64,000 nt of DNA from Lophius americanus (GCA_037951165.1 JBBDHG010000008.1:8214001-8278000); one strand, 5' to 3'; shown: positions 33,630-45,794, counted from the stretch's first letter. Numbers and translations are program-made. The notes: generated from the sequence alone by a model not told the origin.

Positions 33630-34384
33630 GTGGGCACATAGGAGCTACTGTAGCACAAACTGCAGGAAAACATTTTTTGCTGGTTCACATATCGAGGTAT
33701 CAGGACATGGTTGACCGGTCTGTGGCATTCCAGCTCATATTCTGCAGAGTGTCCATGCTGATCCCTACCCAATGCCTTAAGTGTCCAAAATGGGCATGAA
33801 GGCGTCAGAATTGGACCTTAGAACAAGGGAATAAGTTGGCCTTCTCTGAGGAATCACATTTTCCTTTACAACATGTGAACAGATGACTGGGGGCATGTGC
33901 GTTTTTTCCTGAAAAAGAGATGAGATGGCACCAAGAAGCGCAATGGTAAGAGTCCACGCCCGGGGGAAGCAGTGTGACAATTCCTACCTATATTGTTGAA
34001 GACCATTTATATGCATTAATGGAAACAGTATTACCCAATGGCAAAGGCCTCTCTCAGCCCTGCCACACTGCAAAAAAAAAAGGGTTGAGCAATGTTTTGA
34101 AGACGACAACAACAAATCCATGTTGTTGATTTGGCCTCTGCAATCCCCAGATCTCAATCAAATCAATCATCTGTGGAATGTGCTGGACAAACAAGTCCAA
34201 TTCAGGCAGGCCCTACTACTCAACTTAGAGGACTTAAAGGATCTGCAGCAATCATTTTGCCTTTAGATAACATAGCACACCTTCAGAGGGTCCATACCTC
34301 ATGGGTCAGAGCTGTTTTGGTTGCAAAAAGGGGACATATACAATATAAGGCAGATGGTTATATTCTCATAATGGATTGGCCTTA
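33630..34384 (+). mobile_element. Decayed Tc1-like transposon (transposase C-terminal two-thirds)
   Basis: The sequence follows a common teleost Tc1-like element in order. 'GAGCTACTGTAGCACAAACT' and 'GTGTCCATGCTGATCCCTAC' come first, then 'GAGGAATCACATTTTCC', 'GAAGCAGTGTGACAATTCC' and 'CCATTTATATGCATTAATGG'. It closes with a stretch encoding 'PLQSPDLNQINHLWNVLDKQ', a changed form of the DDE-family SPDLNPIEHLWDVLDKQV. The terminal 'GGCAGATGGTTATATTCTC' corresponds to the element's end. Stops and frameshifts are many, and the first part of the gene and the left terminus are missing. Confidence 0.85.
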
Positions 34385-37304
34385 ATAAGATCCATATAAC
34401 TTTATATGTTGTACCTCTTTTGATTCATGAAGCTTCACCTTAGACTCAACATCTTGAGTTTTAAAGTGCTGTCAAAATTTTTTCTCTGAACTTCCAAACT
34501 TTCTTCCCTTCTCAGCGGCATCTCAGAACATCAGAAGACGTTTCGACGACGTCTCCGGACATCTTTTGAGACAGCTCATGACAGTTTGGTATGAAGATAA
34601 AGGAGCATGTCCTGAGGGATCAGCCTGCTATGTCTGGACTTCAGCTGGGCCTCATGGCAGCAGAACACAGGCTAAGATTGGCATTAATATGGATGTCCAC
34701 CAGGCGCCTTGTCCTCTGGCTCCCTGCCTCTCTTTGTGAGCTGCCATGGTTCACTGTGTGCTGTTGAATAGCAACAGCAGCATGTGAGCAACCGCCAGCA
34801 ATGCCAAGGTCATTAATAAACATCCTCAGATGGCTCATACTGAGTCCATAAGTCAGACGCGACGGTCCAGACAGGTTGTTGCCGCTCACAGCTTTCAGAC
34901 CCCAACTTCAGTAAAATAACTGTGAACAAACTTCAACTTCTGATTCAAGGGACACCGAATCATCGGAAAATACTTATTGCCTCGACTCAAGTATGCCTAC
35001 CATAAGCAAAGAAACTGATGTTGTCGTTACTCCGATTGGTCAAATTATCAGTCCTCTGATCAAAAAACTTTCATTTTTATCAAAAAAGCTATGATGTAAT
35101 GCAGGGATGAGGTTTTTATTGACATTAGCGAGGCTTTCAAGGCTATATCTTTATTGTTTTTATTCAAAGTCTATGGGCTACTCTCAGTGAATCAAATAGG
35201 ATGAATAAGACATTTACCTCAAAACAGTATATAAGGTTAAGACAACTCAATAAGAACTAATAATTGAAATGAATCAAAGATGAATTCTACTAAATATACT
35301 AACAAAAGATCACGTCCTGTTGATCCAGTAGTAATCATCATTAGCAGTCGGAAAAAGAACATAAACAGCAAAAGACCAAATAAATAATCGTCCTCAAAAT
35401 TGGTAGAAACCATATCAGTATTTTTACGTAACTGGGGAAAATGTGAAAAAAAAGAAATTATAAAGATAACTGAAATTCTAGGATCTACCTGTTTATTGTT
35501 GACTTTACCAAAATGTATTTATTTTTTTTGGCCCATGCCTCAGCCTTTAAACGGATTTCATGAAAAGGTGCCTAGTAGTTTTTGCATAATCCTGCTAACA
35601 AACAGATAAACTCCATACTTTACCAATTCCTGGAAATTGGTTAATTAGTTTTATGTTATCATTTAATATTTTGAAATGTCTACCAGATAGTTTTATTGTC
35701 TTTGTTCATAGTAATTACCTTCTTTACAACTGTTATAGCTCTGTTAAAACATGGGGATAAGGGAAGCAACCAATGGGTAAGATGGTAAAAGAGGTGTTGT
35801 TGATTATGGCAACCGAAATTTACGAAACAAAGGATTAAGCTGCAGTTGACAAAGCATAAGTTAACTAACCAGAAATCATCGGCTCTTCTGTGGCCGTTGT
35901 ACAATGCAATGCAAATGCCAACTGGACTTCACTTATTCATTAATAAAACAATGTCCAGCAGCTGCTCATAAAACTTACAATTTACATCGTTTATACAAAA
36001 ACAGGCCTATAACCCCAACAGTTTTAAGGGCCTCGCGGGTTAACGTCAACGGCATTATGAAAGGACACTATAGCTAGCATACTATCCTGTTTGCAAATTG
36101 AACTGTTAACAATGTTACCCTGAAACAGAACTACAGGCACGAGACGTCATTGATGATGCTGAGGAAGAGGATGGTGTCAGGCAATTCCTCTGGAGAAGCA
36201 AGTTGTTCCCTTCTTGTCGATTCAAGGGACGTGTATGCTTTGGGTTCTGTTTTTTGTTTCAAAAATGAATATTGAAAAACGAGTAGTAATGTCATTTTTC
36301 ATTTTGGGATACGAGAATCAAAATTGAAATACAAGTTGTTTTTCCTTTTCAAGATCAAAAATGGTTGAGAAAAATTTGAAAATAGTTTATTTGTTTTCAT
36401 TTTCTTATTTGATTATGATAAATAAAAATCATGACTAGACAGAATCAGAGAAATGGTTTGTTTTTCAGTTTTCTGAGACCGGAGTTGGTTGTTAACCCTA
36501 AATGTGCCGCTGTTATTCCCTTGTTATCAACTATGACTTTATTCTTAAACAGGAGCGGTTTAATTCAAAGCAATATGAGGAAGTTATATTGCTTCCTTTC
36601 TGGTCCTGTCTGCATCAATTCCTAAGATCTTTATTATTAATATGAAATATGTCCACAACCCTGAATTCATGTTCTAACTGCTGACACACACAGCTATAAT
36701 ATTAACACCAGTTAGTGGTTGTAATGTAGCGGTTTAATGTTATATATTCTACAAAGCTGGAAACTGATGTTATTCTCCAAATGTTCCCAAAATGTGTATC
36801 ATGTGATCTTGTCTAGAAGTGAATGTTCGCCTGTTAAAGCTTGTGCACCCTCTTCTGATGAAAAATCCAAGAGGCTACACAGAAACATGTGTGCATATGA
36901 AAATAATTTCACATTTGTTTGGGATCTTCTGAAGTTTTGGATTAAACCATCGAAGCTTTGAAGAGTGGTTTTAGTTTTAAGTAAGTCCCCATTTTTTTCA
37001 GCCACTTAGGGCAAGGATGTAACGCTGTTTCATTGGGAAGTTCAAGAAAAGTTCTGTGAACTAGGACACTGTATCTAACTTTTTACTGATGTGTTGGTGA
37101 GTCAGGTGGGGATTATCTCTACTGTATCACAGCAAGACCTTCCATGTTTGAAATCTGACCTTAGGCTTTCTAATTTCCGGTTTGAATGATCTCCCATCTG
37201 CGTTGGTTCCTCAGGATGCTCTGGCATTCTCCCTCAGTCCAGTATATTGACTAGAAAAATATGTAATTGCTATTGCCTCTCTTTGTGGTGATCTGTGATT
37301 TGAC
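34385..37304. other. No gene recognised
   Basis: Unique sequence apart from the A/T-rich degenerate repeat at 36240-36490. Short frames, including one at 34641-34889 on the minus strand, have no motifs. Confidence 0.4.
36240..36490. repeat. Degenerate AT-rich repeat
   Basis: Repeated short blocks of the types TTCAAAAATGAATATTGAAA, AACGAGTAGTAATGTCATTT, TTCATTTTGGGATACGAGAA and ATCAAAAATGGTTGAGAAA. They look like a decayed tandem or interspersed repeat, but I cannot assign it. Confidence 0.3.
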
Positions 37305-37395
37305 ATAGCAGCCTCCCCTTGGTGAAGGTCAGCTGGAATAAGCTCCAGCCCACCTTTGACTTGCAGAGGATTATAGCGTCCTTGATAATGACTGG
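37305..37395 (+). mobile_element. SINE tail fragment
   Basis: 'GTCAGCTGGAATAAGCTCCA', GCCCACC.., then 'GAGGATTATAGCG' and GACTGGATGG correspond to the tail of the same teleost SINE type as 32092-32245. The head is missing. Confidence 0.6.
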
Positions 37396-38329
37396 ATGGT
37401 AGTGAAGATATAATTAGAGTGTGTTCGTTTTTGGTGATTTCATTAATGAGAAAGTTTTGAGTAATCTTGTGACAGGAGCTATCAAGAAGGATGTAAAGGT
37501 ATTATGGCTACATATTTTGTATAAAAAAGTCACTTATATTGTAAAGTACTTGTAGAAAATCAAAGGTCTGGTGTAGCATTGATGCTGGTCTCTACATTTT
37601 AAAATTAAGGTGACGCTTGGAAATTAAAATTGACTGCTTTATTTCCATAGAGGATAGCCCACTCTGCGTTTTCTCTTTAGAGACATCCATCCCTCCTCTA
37701 ATCAAAGTGTTATTGAGCGACGGCAGTGATGAGACAACACTGTGTGTGTGTGTGTGAGTGTATATCACCAAAAGAACTACGTCCTTATTAGATGTCATAT
37801 GTGTGTCTGAGAGGAGAAAAATCCATGCTATCGATCAGCAGGATGAGGAGCCGCGGCAATTGTCCATCATGTTGACTGATGGACCAGTCGACCACTTGCT
37901 AGAAAGGTTCAAATGGGCGTGGCCAGAGGAAGTGAGATTCCCCAACTTTTGAATCGATTGTCTGTCTCTGGACACCATCGTCTGTCTCTGTCCTCTGACA
38001 TTAGTTTACACTGGTGGAAGTAAATGTCAATTATGGGAGGGAACCAAAACCACAACCAGCAAACGGGATGGATACAATGTTCTGCTGTAAGTACTAACAT
38101 TGAAATTCACAGTATTAAAATGTAGCACAAATTTGAATGAAATTAAAATAAATCTCGTTGGAGGCATCAAGAAAACTGCTATTAGAACATTACAATATAT
38201 CTAATTAATCGAGCTCCTCAATAACGAACAAAGAGACAAACAAACAAAAAAAGCTATAAAAGCCCTTTAAGTCAATATGTGAGGGTTAATTATAGGTAGG
38301 GTGTCCATATCAGGAATTAATCCATGGGC
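37396..38329. other. No gene recognised
   Basis: Unique sequence with a short (TG)n run at 37740-37756. Confidence 0.4.
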
Positions 38330-38590
38330 AGCTGGGTAGCTCAGTAGGTTGCACCACTGTTGGTCCAGGAGACTGGAGCTTGAGTCCCAGTCAAAAGAGG
38401 GCATGGCAGAAGTCCAGTGTGGACCCTTAGGCTACTGGCCTAACCAACCATATCTAGTGCTGGTCCCAAGCCCGGATAAATGGGAGGGTTGTGTCAGGAA
38501 GGGTATCTGACGTAAAAACTTAGTCAAATCAATATGCGGAACGAAACGATTGGTTGTATAGATTGCCTAAATAAAGGGAAAGAGCCAAAT
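38330..38590 (+). mobile_element. tRNA-derived SINE (second family)
   Basis: A box TAGCTCAGTAGG (38337-38348) and B box GGAGCTTGAGTCC (38375-38387) with normal tRNA spacing. The body has 'GGTCCCAAGCCCGGATAAAT', GGGAGGGTTGTGTCAGG, 'AAGGGTATCTGACGTAAAAA' and ATATGCGGA, features of a well-known teleost SINE. It differs from the SINE at 15757 in its body. It is nearly complete. Confidence 0.82.
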
Positions 38591-39569
38591 GACGTGAGTG
38601 CTTGCTAACAGGAATGAAACCATGATGAAAGTATGCAACTAATTGGCAATATAGTAATATCCTTTTTTTTAAATAAAAAACAATGTACACAACACAAAAT
38701 AGTAATTATTTGAGAGTATATTTCTGACATGATATATTATTTAAGAAACATAGATCATACTTTTCAAGCATAAAGGACCTATAATGGTCCACTTCTCTGT
38801 GTAAGCCTGGCCCTTGGATCCTCCGGGGCACCTCCCTGTCCTGTTACTCCAGTACTCAGTTCACTGCTCCGAGAGCCTTGTCTCACACTTGAAATGTTTG
38901 GTGTTAGATTAGATTCAGGGAAACAGATGCCTCTCTTCCTGTTGACATGAAAGCCGACTCTATTCTCACCCAAGCGACCCAGCTTCATATGGCACTAAAT
39001 TCCGGTCAGGCCTCAAGAGTTTTTAGGGGTGTATTGTTGACTGTCTTGATGGCGAGCTGTCTGGTGTAGCTCCTCATGCTCAGGCTCCCTCACATGATGT
39101 TGTATTTCTCTACGTAGAGGGATATGTTGTTTGAATCCGCCTTTTAACCGATGGACAGCAGAACCTTCTCTTCATCAGATGGTGCTGCCGCTGTCACCGC
39201 TGGTGTCGACCTCTGAGCCATTGTTCAGACCCTCCTTTGCCGTGGCTTTTATAACGTGTCTCACCGTCTTCAACCTGGAATTTGGCAACCATTGCAAACT
39301 CCAGCTCTTTGGCACGGTGGAGCATACATTCAAGGTCAGGGATCTTAACCTGCAGCAAAAGGCAACGCGACATCATATCCGTCTTTCTCCTGGGCTGTGC
39401 TCGGTCACTTTCTTGGTCAGTTACATTCTCAGAAACCTACAAACCAAATTCGCTCGTCTCATTCTTACTATGGAGGAACAGCCCGACTCTGGTAGCCCGA
39501 AGTATGATGCTCAGATACCGCTTGAACTTGCTGGGTAATTTTATCCCAACTGCCTCAGGTGCATCATTG
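38591..39569. other. Unique stretch with one exon-like segment
   Basis: No established gene. The only point of interest is the splice-framed minus-strand segment at 39265-39349, listed separately. Confidence 0.4.
39265..39349 (-). other. Possible 85-nt exon, unassigned
   Basis: On the minus strand a polypyrimidine tract with TTTTGCTGCAG precedes the segment and GTGAGAC follows it, so it looks spliced at both ends. The open frame through it includes 'DLECMLHRAKELEFAMVAKF', which has the pattern of an amphipathic helix. I do not recognise the protein. It could be a chance frame, a pseudogene exon, or an exon of a gene with its neighbours outside this window. Confidence 0.2.
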
Positions 39570-39641
39570 TGCCAACACACAGAGTCACACAACCGCTCGC
39601 ATTCACACTTAGAGTTTGAGCCACCGAACCACCGTGTTGCA
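39570..39641 (-). mobile_element. SINE fragment with internal deletion
   Basis: On the minus strand it starts ACACGGTGGTTCGGTGGCT, the tRNA-like head of a teleost SINE. It then jumps to 'AACTCTAAGTGTGAATGCGA' and GGTTGTGTGACTCTGTG, the middle of the same SINE, whose tail appears at 32092-32245. The B box region is lost. Confidence 0.65.
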
Positions 39642-40334
39642 ACAATCTCAATTTCGTATTTCATTACAGTTTTAATTAATGACAAAGGGAGAGTTAGAGC
39701 GATCGTGAGCGGCTGGATGATGCAGCAAAAAGATTAGGTGGAGAGGAGATGGTGCACCAAACTTTTTTTTCTTTATTTACAGCTGTTATCAAATTCCACC
39801 ACAGGTATCGCAGTGACAACTTTTAGCAGTCTTACTGAGGCCCCGGACAGATAGAAAATTGGCGCCTTTAATGCAGTTTGACTGCATGCCCTAATTGGAC
39901 ATGACCATTTACCGGTGTATGTCAATAACATGGAGATGTTCAATTATGTCTATTAAAAAAAAGATTAACACAATTTCACCCAACAATTAATTGTAATACC
40001 CTGTTGTAATTAAACCCCCACATACCACATGCCTAAATTTGTAATAATTAAGTAATTAAAACCCAACTACAAAACACCCCTTTCCTCTCCTCACACGTGG
40101 ATTCTCCCAGAACCGTTTAGGGTGCTTGTTTCCCTAGGACTGTTTTGGCCCAAACACCCTGGAGGAGACGTGGAACAGGTGAGATACAAGTAACAAAAGG
40201 CTGTTTGTTACAGGGAGTTACAGCTTTTAATGTTTAATGACCAAATTTTTAGGGAAGTCTTATTTTTGGCATTGTTTGACTTGTTTTGGTAAATTATTGA
40301 ATTGATTAAAGTCCATTCTGTGCAACTATGAAAA
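39642..40334. other. No feature recognised
   Basis: Unique AT-rich sequence. Confidence 0.4.
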
Positions 40335-40404
40335 CCATCCTCAGGTCTGTTGAAAGGTGCTTAATAAATGTAAGTTATTATTATTATTATTATTATTATT
40401 ATTG
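40335..40404 (+). mobile_element. LINE/SINE tail with (ATT)n
   Basis: 'GAAAGGTGCTTAATAAATGT' followed by about nine ATT units (40376-40404). This is the form of an L2-type 3' terminus; nothing more of the element remains. Confidence 0.5.
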
Positions 40405-41435
40405 TTACGTGTTTTTCCCTTAATGTAAAGAAAAGAAAATTAGACTCCTTATCTGGTCATTGTGAGAGGACCTCTTACTTACTAGGATGCCTCATTTTAC
40501 AAAGGCTGCAGATCAGATGAAACAGTGGAAAACATTGGCTAGATCTGATGACTGTGTTTCATTCTTGATGGGAGACATAAGGAAGTATTAATGTGTTTAG
40601 CATTGATATTAGTGCATCAATGCTGTGATGTGTCTGAAGTCTGGAAAGCCCAGTCGGGCTGTAGGTCTCTCCCTGCCTGACCAGTTAAACCGATACTGGA
40701 TGCTTCATGGATATAAATTCATGCATTTTAAATTGATCCAGCTGGGCTTGGTGGTGTCACACAGAACCTTCTTGTACCTACTAGCAATGTGAGATTCCTG
40801 GAAGAAACTGAACAGAAGTGAATTCTTGACCTCTCGCTCAACTACAAGAAAACATGACAAAAAAAACTTAAATACAAGAAAATATCTTATACAAAGATGG
40901 CTAACAGACCACAAAATATGTTTATTTACCAGAAAAGACTTGTCAAGTAAAGAAAAAGATTCCTTAATTTCCAAAGATTATCTCACAATTTCCAGGAAAC
41001 ATTTCAAGATTATGAGAAGAGATTACTTCATTAATTACCATAAAGATTTTTTACCCACCAGAAAAAAACATACAGGCATGTGATTATTTCTCATTGTTTT
41101 ACACTCAAAATCTAACACTCAACATTTCATTTATTTAACAGAAAAATAAAATCACGTACCAGAAAATGAAGCATAATTATGTTAGACAGCAGACACGCAA
41201 GTTTAATCAAGCATCCGGATTAAACAGCGGACAATATATATTCAAATATCTTCATATTAATAACAATGTAGCATAACTTAATGGTTCTCAGTCTTTATTA
41301 CAGGAGCTCTTTATCACAATTATGGGGTCTGGAGTTTTTGCTTTGAACTTTAGTTAGGTCTCCATAAGCACTATTAATCAGTCAGGAAGACTGTCCTCTA
41401 GTAGAATATGTCTACAGTTACTTCTCATACCACAC
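40405..41435. other. No gene recognised
   Basis: Unique sequence. The Lys-rich plus-strand frame at 40826-41083 reflects A-rich composition. Confidence 0.4.
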
Positions 41436-41620
41436 TGCATTCCTCAATAATTGATATCAGCCGCACCCATTCACGTAGCTCCTTTCATCCACTCACTGTC
41501 AGACCTTCATGCTTACCACATCACCTGTCCCCGATCCTTGGAGATCCTTCAGTTTCATCATTTATCAGCCTCAGCAAAATTATCAGCCACCACCACCAGT
41601 ATCCAGACTCCAGGGGGGGG
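41436..41620 (+). repeat. Unclassified repeat, promoter-like, copy A
   Basis: Shares with 58300-58560 the ordered blocks 'AATTGATATCAGCCGCACCC', TTCATCCACTCACTGTC, 'GGAGATCCTTCAGTTTCATC', and 'TATCAGCCACCACCACCAG'. It may be an LTR or other retroelement regulatory end. It lacks the central TTTAAATATGACCC part present in copy B. Confidence 0.55.
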
Positions 41621-41751
41621 ATATTCAGTGCTGCTGCTCAGGGCACAGACCCTTTAATCACAATCTTCCTGAAGAGTCTAATTGCTAAAGACTTTATAAT
41701 ACACTCACTTTCACATATCTGTGCCTTCCACTTCAGCGTCTCTGTCTCAGC

Positions 41752-42038
41752 CCACTGAGCCCAAAGCTTCAGTCCCACAGGGAACATCAAATAAATAAAG
41801 TTAATTGTAGAAAGTGAGCCCCCAGCTCCAGCCCCAAAGGAAAAATAAAAGGAATCAAACTAAATATAAAAACTAACCCCCCCAGCTCCAGCCCCCCAAA
41901 AACATTAAAGAAATCAAAATAAATGTAAAAACTAACCCCCAGCTCCGGCCCCCCAAAAACATCCAAGGAAACAAAGGAATTCTAGAAACTTAGCCCCCAG
42001 CTCCAGCCCCACAGAAACGTCAAATGAATCAAAGGAAC
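41752..42038. repeat. Minisatellite, about 60-bp unit, 4.7 copies
   Basis: Each unit begins with AGCCCCCAGCTCCAGCCCC (or a variant) and continues with an A-rich half such as AAAAACATTAAAGAAATCAAA and TAAATGTAAAAAC. Unit lengths vary from about 57 to 62 bp. The first unit is the most diverged and the fifth is partial. Confidence 0.85.
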
Positions 42039-42091
42039 AAAGGCTGTTCCTTTGTTACAATTTTCCCGATGTTACAATTGGTAACATCGGG
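42030..42091. repeat. Two adjacent perfect hairpins
   Basis: CAAAGGAAC (42030-42038) pairs with 42046-42054 around a 7-nt loop. CCCGATGTTAC (42065-42075) pairs perfectly with 42081-42091 around AATTG. They lie at the end of the minisatellite and use its last bases. Confidence 0.85.
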
Positions 42092-44454
42092 ACGTCACTA
42101 CTCCAAATGCGTTATAATTTTGTCTTAATTTTAAATTCTGTGAAACGCGTACCAACACCAACATCTAAGCACCTCTAGGATATTTCAAAATTTACCTCTG
42201 TGTAAAATTTAATGAAAATCTCCCCTATGCTCTTCTGTAATCTTGATTGCAAACAAACAGACAAATGCAAAGTGTGAAAACATAACCTCCATTGTGGAGG
42301 TACTAAGCACGTTTTCTTTATAAATTTATTATGTCACTAAAATTTGCTGCTTCAAATGTTTCTTTCACGTCAAACAACATGATCTCAACAAAATACAAGA
42401 CATCCTGTTTTTAATCTATGCACTTAATATACACACATACATTAACAAATTTAATAGGATACAGATGATAATGACATATTAATTCTGATCACTGAGGGAC
42501 GTTAATATGACGTTAATGTGAAAATAAAGAAAACATTATTCTGTTTGTTGGAATCAGTTTCTCATATTTGTCGTATATTCTAGGTCTCCATGTATCATCA
42601 AAGATGAAACACCAATCATTCTGCATATATTTCAAACATGTTCTATAGGCTTCTTTATTTCCTCAGTATGAACATGAACACAGTGTGCATCTACTTCATT
42701 CTTCTAGTTTGAGCAGTTTTCTCACATTTCCAGCTCCTTGTTAGCGTTTACAGCAGCAAAAGACCACAGCAGTCTCTCCCCTTACGAAGCGTCAGGATTT
42801 AAGGCCATACACTGAAACCTCCTGGAAAATGGCAAATTAGACCAAAATGACAGTTTTGTTTAATAAATGAGAAGGACAGGCTCTGACAGTTGTTATTCTT
42901 TTGCTTATAACAGCGCCGTTACCTAATAATAACTGATGGTTCACGGGTGACGAGCGATGCAAATGGGGGATGAGGCGGATTGTAGCCTGGTGACGGCTGT
43001 GAGGAATGTCTCTGGAAGGAAAATGAACTTTATTCTTGAATTACAGGCCCCTCTGCGGCGGACTCGCCTGTCCTATTATGTGCTAATTAGCTGACGCTTG
43101 GGATGCTTTAGCTAACGAGCCTGGGATAATTTTTACCCTCCGCATGGCTGCAAGACACATGCAGCACGACACGCGACCACATACAGTCGGAGTATGAGCA
43201 TATGGCTCGGCTTACCCAAAACAGATGTGCACACACTCATTCTCGTACATTCGCAGGCTCCCAGCATGCAGAGGCTTAGCTGCTGCTGCGCTAATTGGCT
43301 TGATGTGGTTCTGAAAATAGTGTCTGTACTATCCCCTGTCTGCCTTCAGAAAAGATCATGCCCTTTCAATTCAGAGTCCCAGCAGGCTGGCAATAGGAAA
43401 TGGCTCAGAATAAAAGGAAGCAGTTTTAAGTTGCATTTCACTTCACCTCACTCTCATCATCTCCGATCTCAGCACTGAAAGGCGTAGAGAGAGACTCTCT
43501 CCCTCTCATCATCACCATCATAATTATCAGCCTCAGATCTCAGCAATAGACTTATACCATTTTCTTAGACAATAGTATTTGTCCGTTCCTCAGCTGCCCC
43601 TTTGCACAAGAAAAGGTGTTTCACTCTGCTTCATCAATCAGAAAGTCAAAGCTGGAGGAATTATATCAAATATTTATGAAATTAAAAAAAATATATATAT
43701 TTCAGGCTTCATTTATTAAAAATCACATAATATGAAGAGTGTATTGTTATTGGCCGTCCTGCGCTTTAGGTGGCAAAACACCCATAGTACATTAGTTTAC
43801 TGGCAACCATTTATCAGCTATTTGCAACAAAAAAGAAATTGTTCAATGCCATATATTTTAAGTTTCTTTTTCCACATTTAACACAAAATGCTGCTTTTAA
43901 TAAAAACTTTAGTCTCAAAATGTTTCATCCCTGAAATAACATTCCTCATAAAGTTACAAACCGGCACAAACCGGCAGCATGTTTCGCAAAATCCCATCTT
44001 CATTGTCTTACTTTTGCAGTAGGTCCCAAGGTATTTTCTATGCAGGCCCATATTCACAAATCATATTTTACTGTTAGTTCTCTTAACTTTCTAAACATCT
44101 TTAATTATCCGAATAAGTCAAGAGAATAGTTTATTGCCAACTCCAAATTTGAAAAAAGATGCAAAAACCTATTGTGAAGGAATGTTTTGACAGACATATT
44201 TGAAGGTGTCATCTGGTTTTCTGAGGCAGTGGGGCAGAACGTAGCTATAGCATGCACTGAGGACACACACACATGCACACACAACATGCTGAAAGGATCC
44301 ATACCCAAACCACAAGGTGTCTACCTCTACTCAAAACCTTCAGATGGTTAGATGTATTCAATCAAGTCCACCAAGCCTTGGTGGACTTTGAGCATTCTAG
44401 CACGGCCATCACTCATATAACTTGAATCCCAACAGAAATCTCTGGAAGGGATAG
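42092..44454. other. No gene recognised
   Basis: Mostly unique sequence with a candidate conserved block at 42880-43160. Short frames have no motifs. Confidence 0.4.
42880..43160. other. Candidate conserved non-coding element
   Basis: A unique block of mixed composition. 'GATGCAAATGGGGGATGAGG' contains an octamer-like ATGCAAAT, and 'TGCTAATTAGCTGACGC' and 'GCTTTAGCTAACGAGCC' contain homeodomain-type cores. Nothing in it matches the repeats seen elsewhere. Weak, composition-based call. Confidence 0.25.
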
Positions 44455-44545
44455 GAAGTAGGAGGATGTGACACATGAGCCCAAGAACATCACAGAACTG
44501 GACGGTTTTGCTTGTGTGGAATGGAATATCTCATCTTTTATTGTC
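44455..44545 (+). mobile_element. Tc1-like transposase scrap
   Basis: The frame reads 'PKNITELDGFACVEWN', which corresponds to the RPKNITELExFCKEEW segment near the C-terminus of another Tc1-like transposase lineage. The SPDLNPIENLW motif that should precede it is not recognisable, so only a small decayed fragment remains. Confidence 0.5.
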
Positions 44546-45049
44546 CAAGAGACCTGGTGCAGCCTGAACAGGACTTCAGTTCATCACAGACCTCATGCAG
44601 ACAAAGAAACAACATGTTATACTCACATTCACTGCAGCATTAAGTCATCAAAGCAGTTTCCATTAGTAGTTGTACATTTTTTGACAAATTTTCTAGATTA
44701 CATGACTCTTGTTATTCCTAATTGTATTTATAATTATGTCCCTAAAAAGTAAGGGAAATTATGCAAGCGCTATCCTTGTCATTTTTTTTTTTATTGGTAT
44801 ATTTGGTAGGGACATTTTACATTAATAAACATTTCTGTAGATGTACCATAGTTAACCAAAAGGCTATTTTACATCCACAGTCCCTGGATTTGTGTCTGGC
44901 GCTGGATATCCTTCATAGTAACGCATAACTCATCCTTACATGTCTCCTATTTTTATTCCTACTATAATCCTAGTTTTTAGGATCTTTGCTTAATTCCATC
45001 ATATTCATATTCCATCTTTTCCTTGTTCACAGTCTAGATAAGATATGCA
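44546..45049. other. No feature recognised
   Basis: Unique AT-rich sequence. Confidence 0.4.
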
Positions 45050-45306
45050 GTTCCTCTACTTCTGAGTTTTGGGTCCACCTCGGAGTCTCCTCCCAGTAAG
45101 TTGAGCCTAACTGTCTTCCAAAGGGAGGAGTTTAGGAATTATCCTAACCAAATTCTCGAGCCACCTCAAATAGCTCCTCTTGACCTGAGGGGTCAATGGC
45201 TGCTCCTTCTGGGTGCTCCTCATCTGGAAGGACGAGTTGAAGAAGAAGATAATTTTGGCCAGTTGAATCCGTGATCTCATTCTTTCAGTCATCAGCCAAT
45301 ATCCAT
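45050..45306 (-). mobile_element. RTE (Rex3-like) LINE fragment
   Basis: On the minus strand, 'GACTGAAAGAATGAGATCAC', GGATTCAACTGGCC, 'TTTGAGGTGGCTCGAGAATT', 'TGGTTAGGATAATTCC', CTCCCTTTGGAAGAC and 'ACTGGGAGGAGACTCCGAGG' follow the C-terminal RTE reverse-transcriptase gene in order. It overlaps in content with the copies at 20190 and 27715. It has frameshifts and is truncated at both ends. Confidence 0.8.
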
Positions 45307-45794
45307 CAATTAAAAGTAGCCAGCATGTGTTGCTCGTCCCTGTGAATCACTTATATTGTTCACCCTCGGCCATCTCAATGAGCTTTAATGATGCCCCTAA
45401 CCTGACAGGAGGTACCATGAGACTTGACTCATGTGGACCGGTTGAGTCGGGGTTAACTGCAAGTCGAGATGACATCAGTAATTACTCTTTGTCATGCAGT
45501 GCTTCCGTGGCAAAACGGTCTGCTGCTTTTTAATGAAAGAGAATTGGCCTTAATTTCATCATGAGAGTGATCACAGAGATCAGAAGGTCAAATTGGAGGC
45601 CAACATCTCAACAAACGTCCTGCTGCTTGGACTCTCCCTTTGTCCTTTCACTCCCTTGATATTGGATAGTCCCACTATCAAACAATTTACATCGTTTACA
45701 TTTCATTACTTGTGAAGTGGTCAAATATTTCTATTCATTTTCAAAATTACAATGCATGTTTGTTGTAACCAAAAAACATTTATTATTTATAACA
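45307..45794. other. Unique stretch, possible conserved block
   Basis: 45400-45610 has the look of a conserved non-coding element ('GATGACATCAGTAATTACTC', 'GGCCTTAATTTCATCATGAG'). There is no exon or repeat match. Composition-based and weak. Confidence 0.22.

Noticed and set aside
38330..38400. A genuine tRNA gene
   Set aside because: Box spacing is right, but a typical SINE body follows and the acceptor stem does not close.
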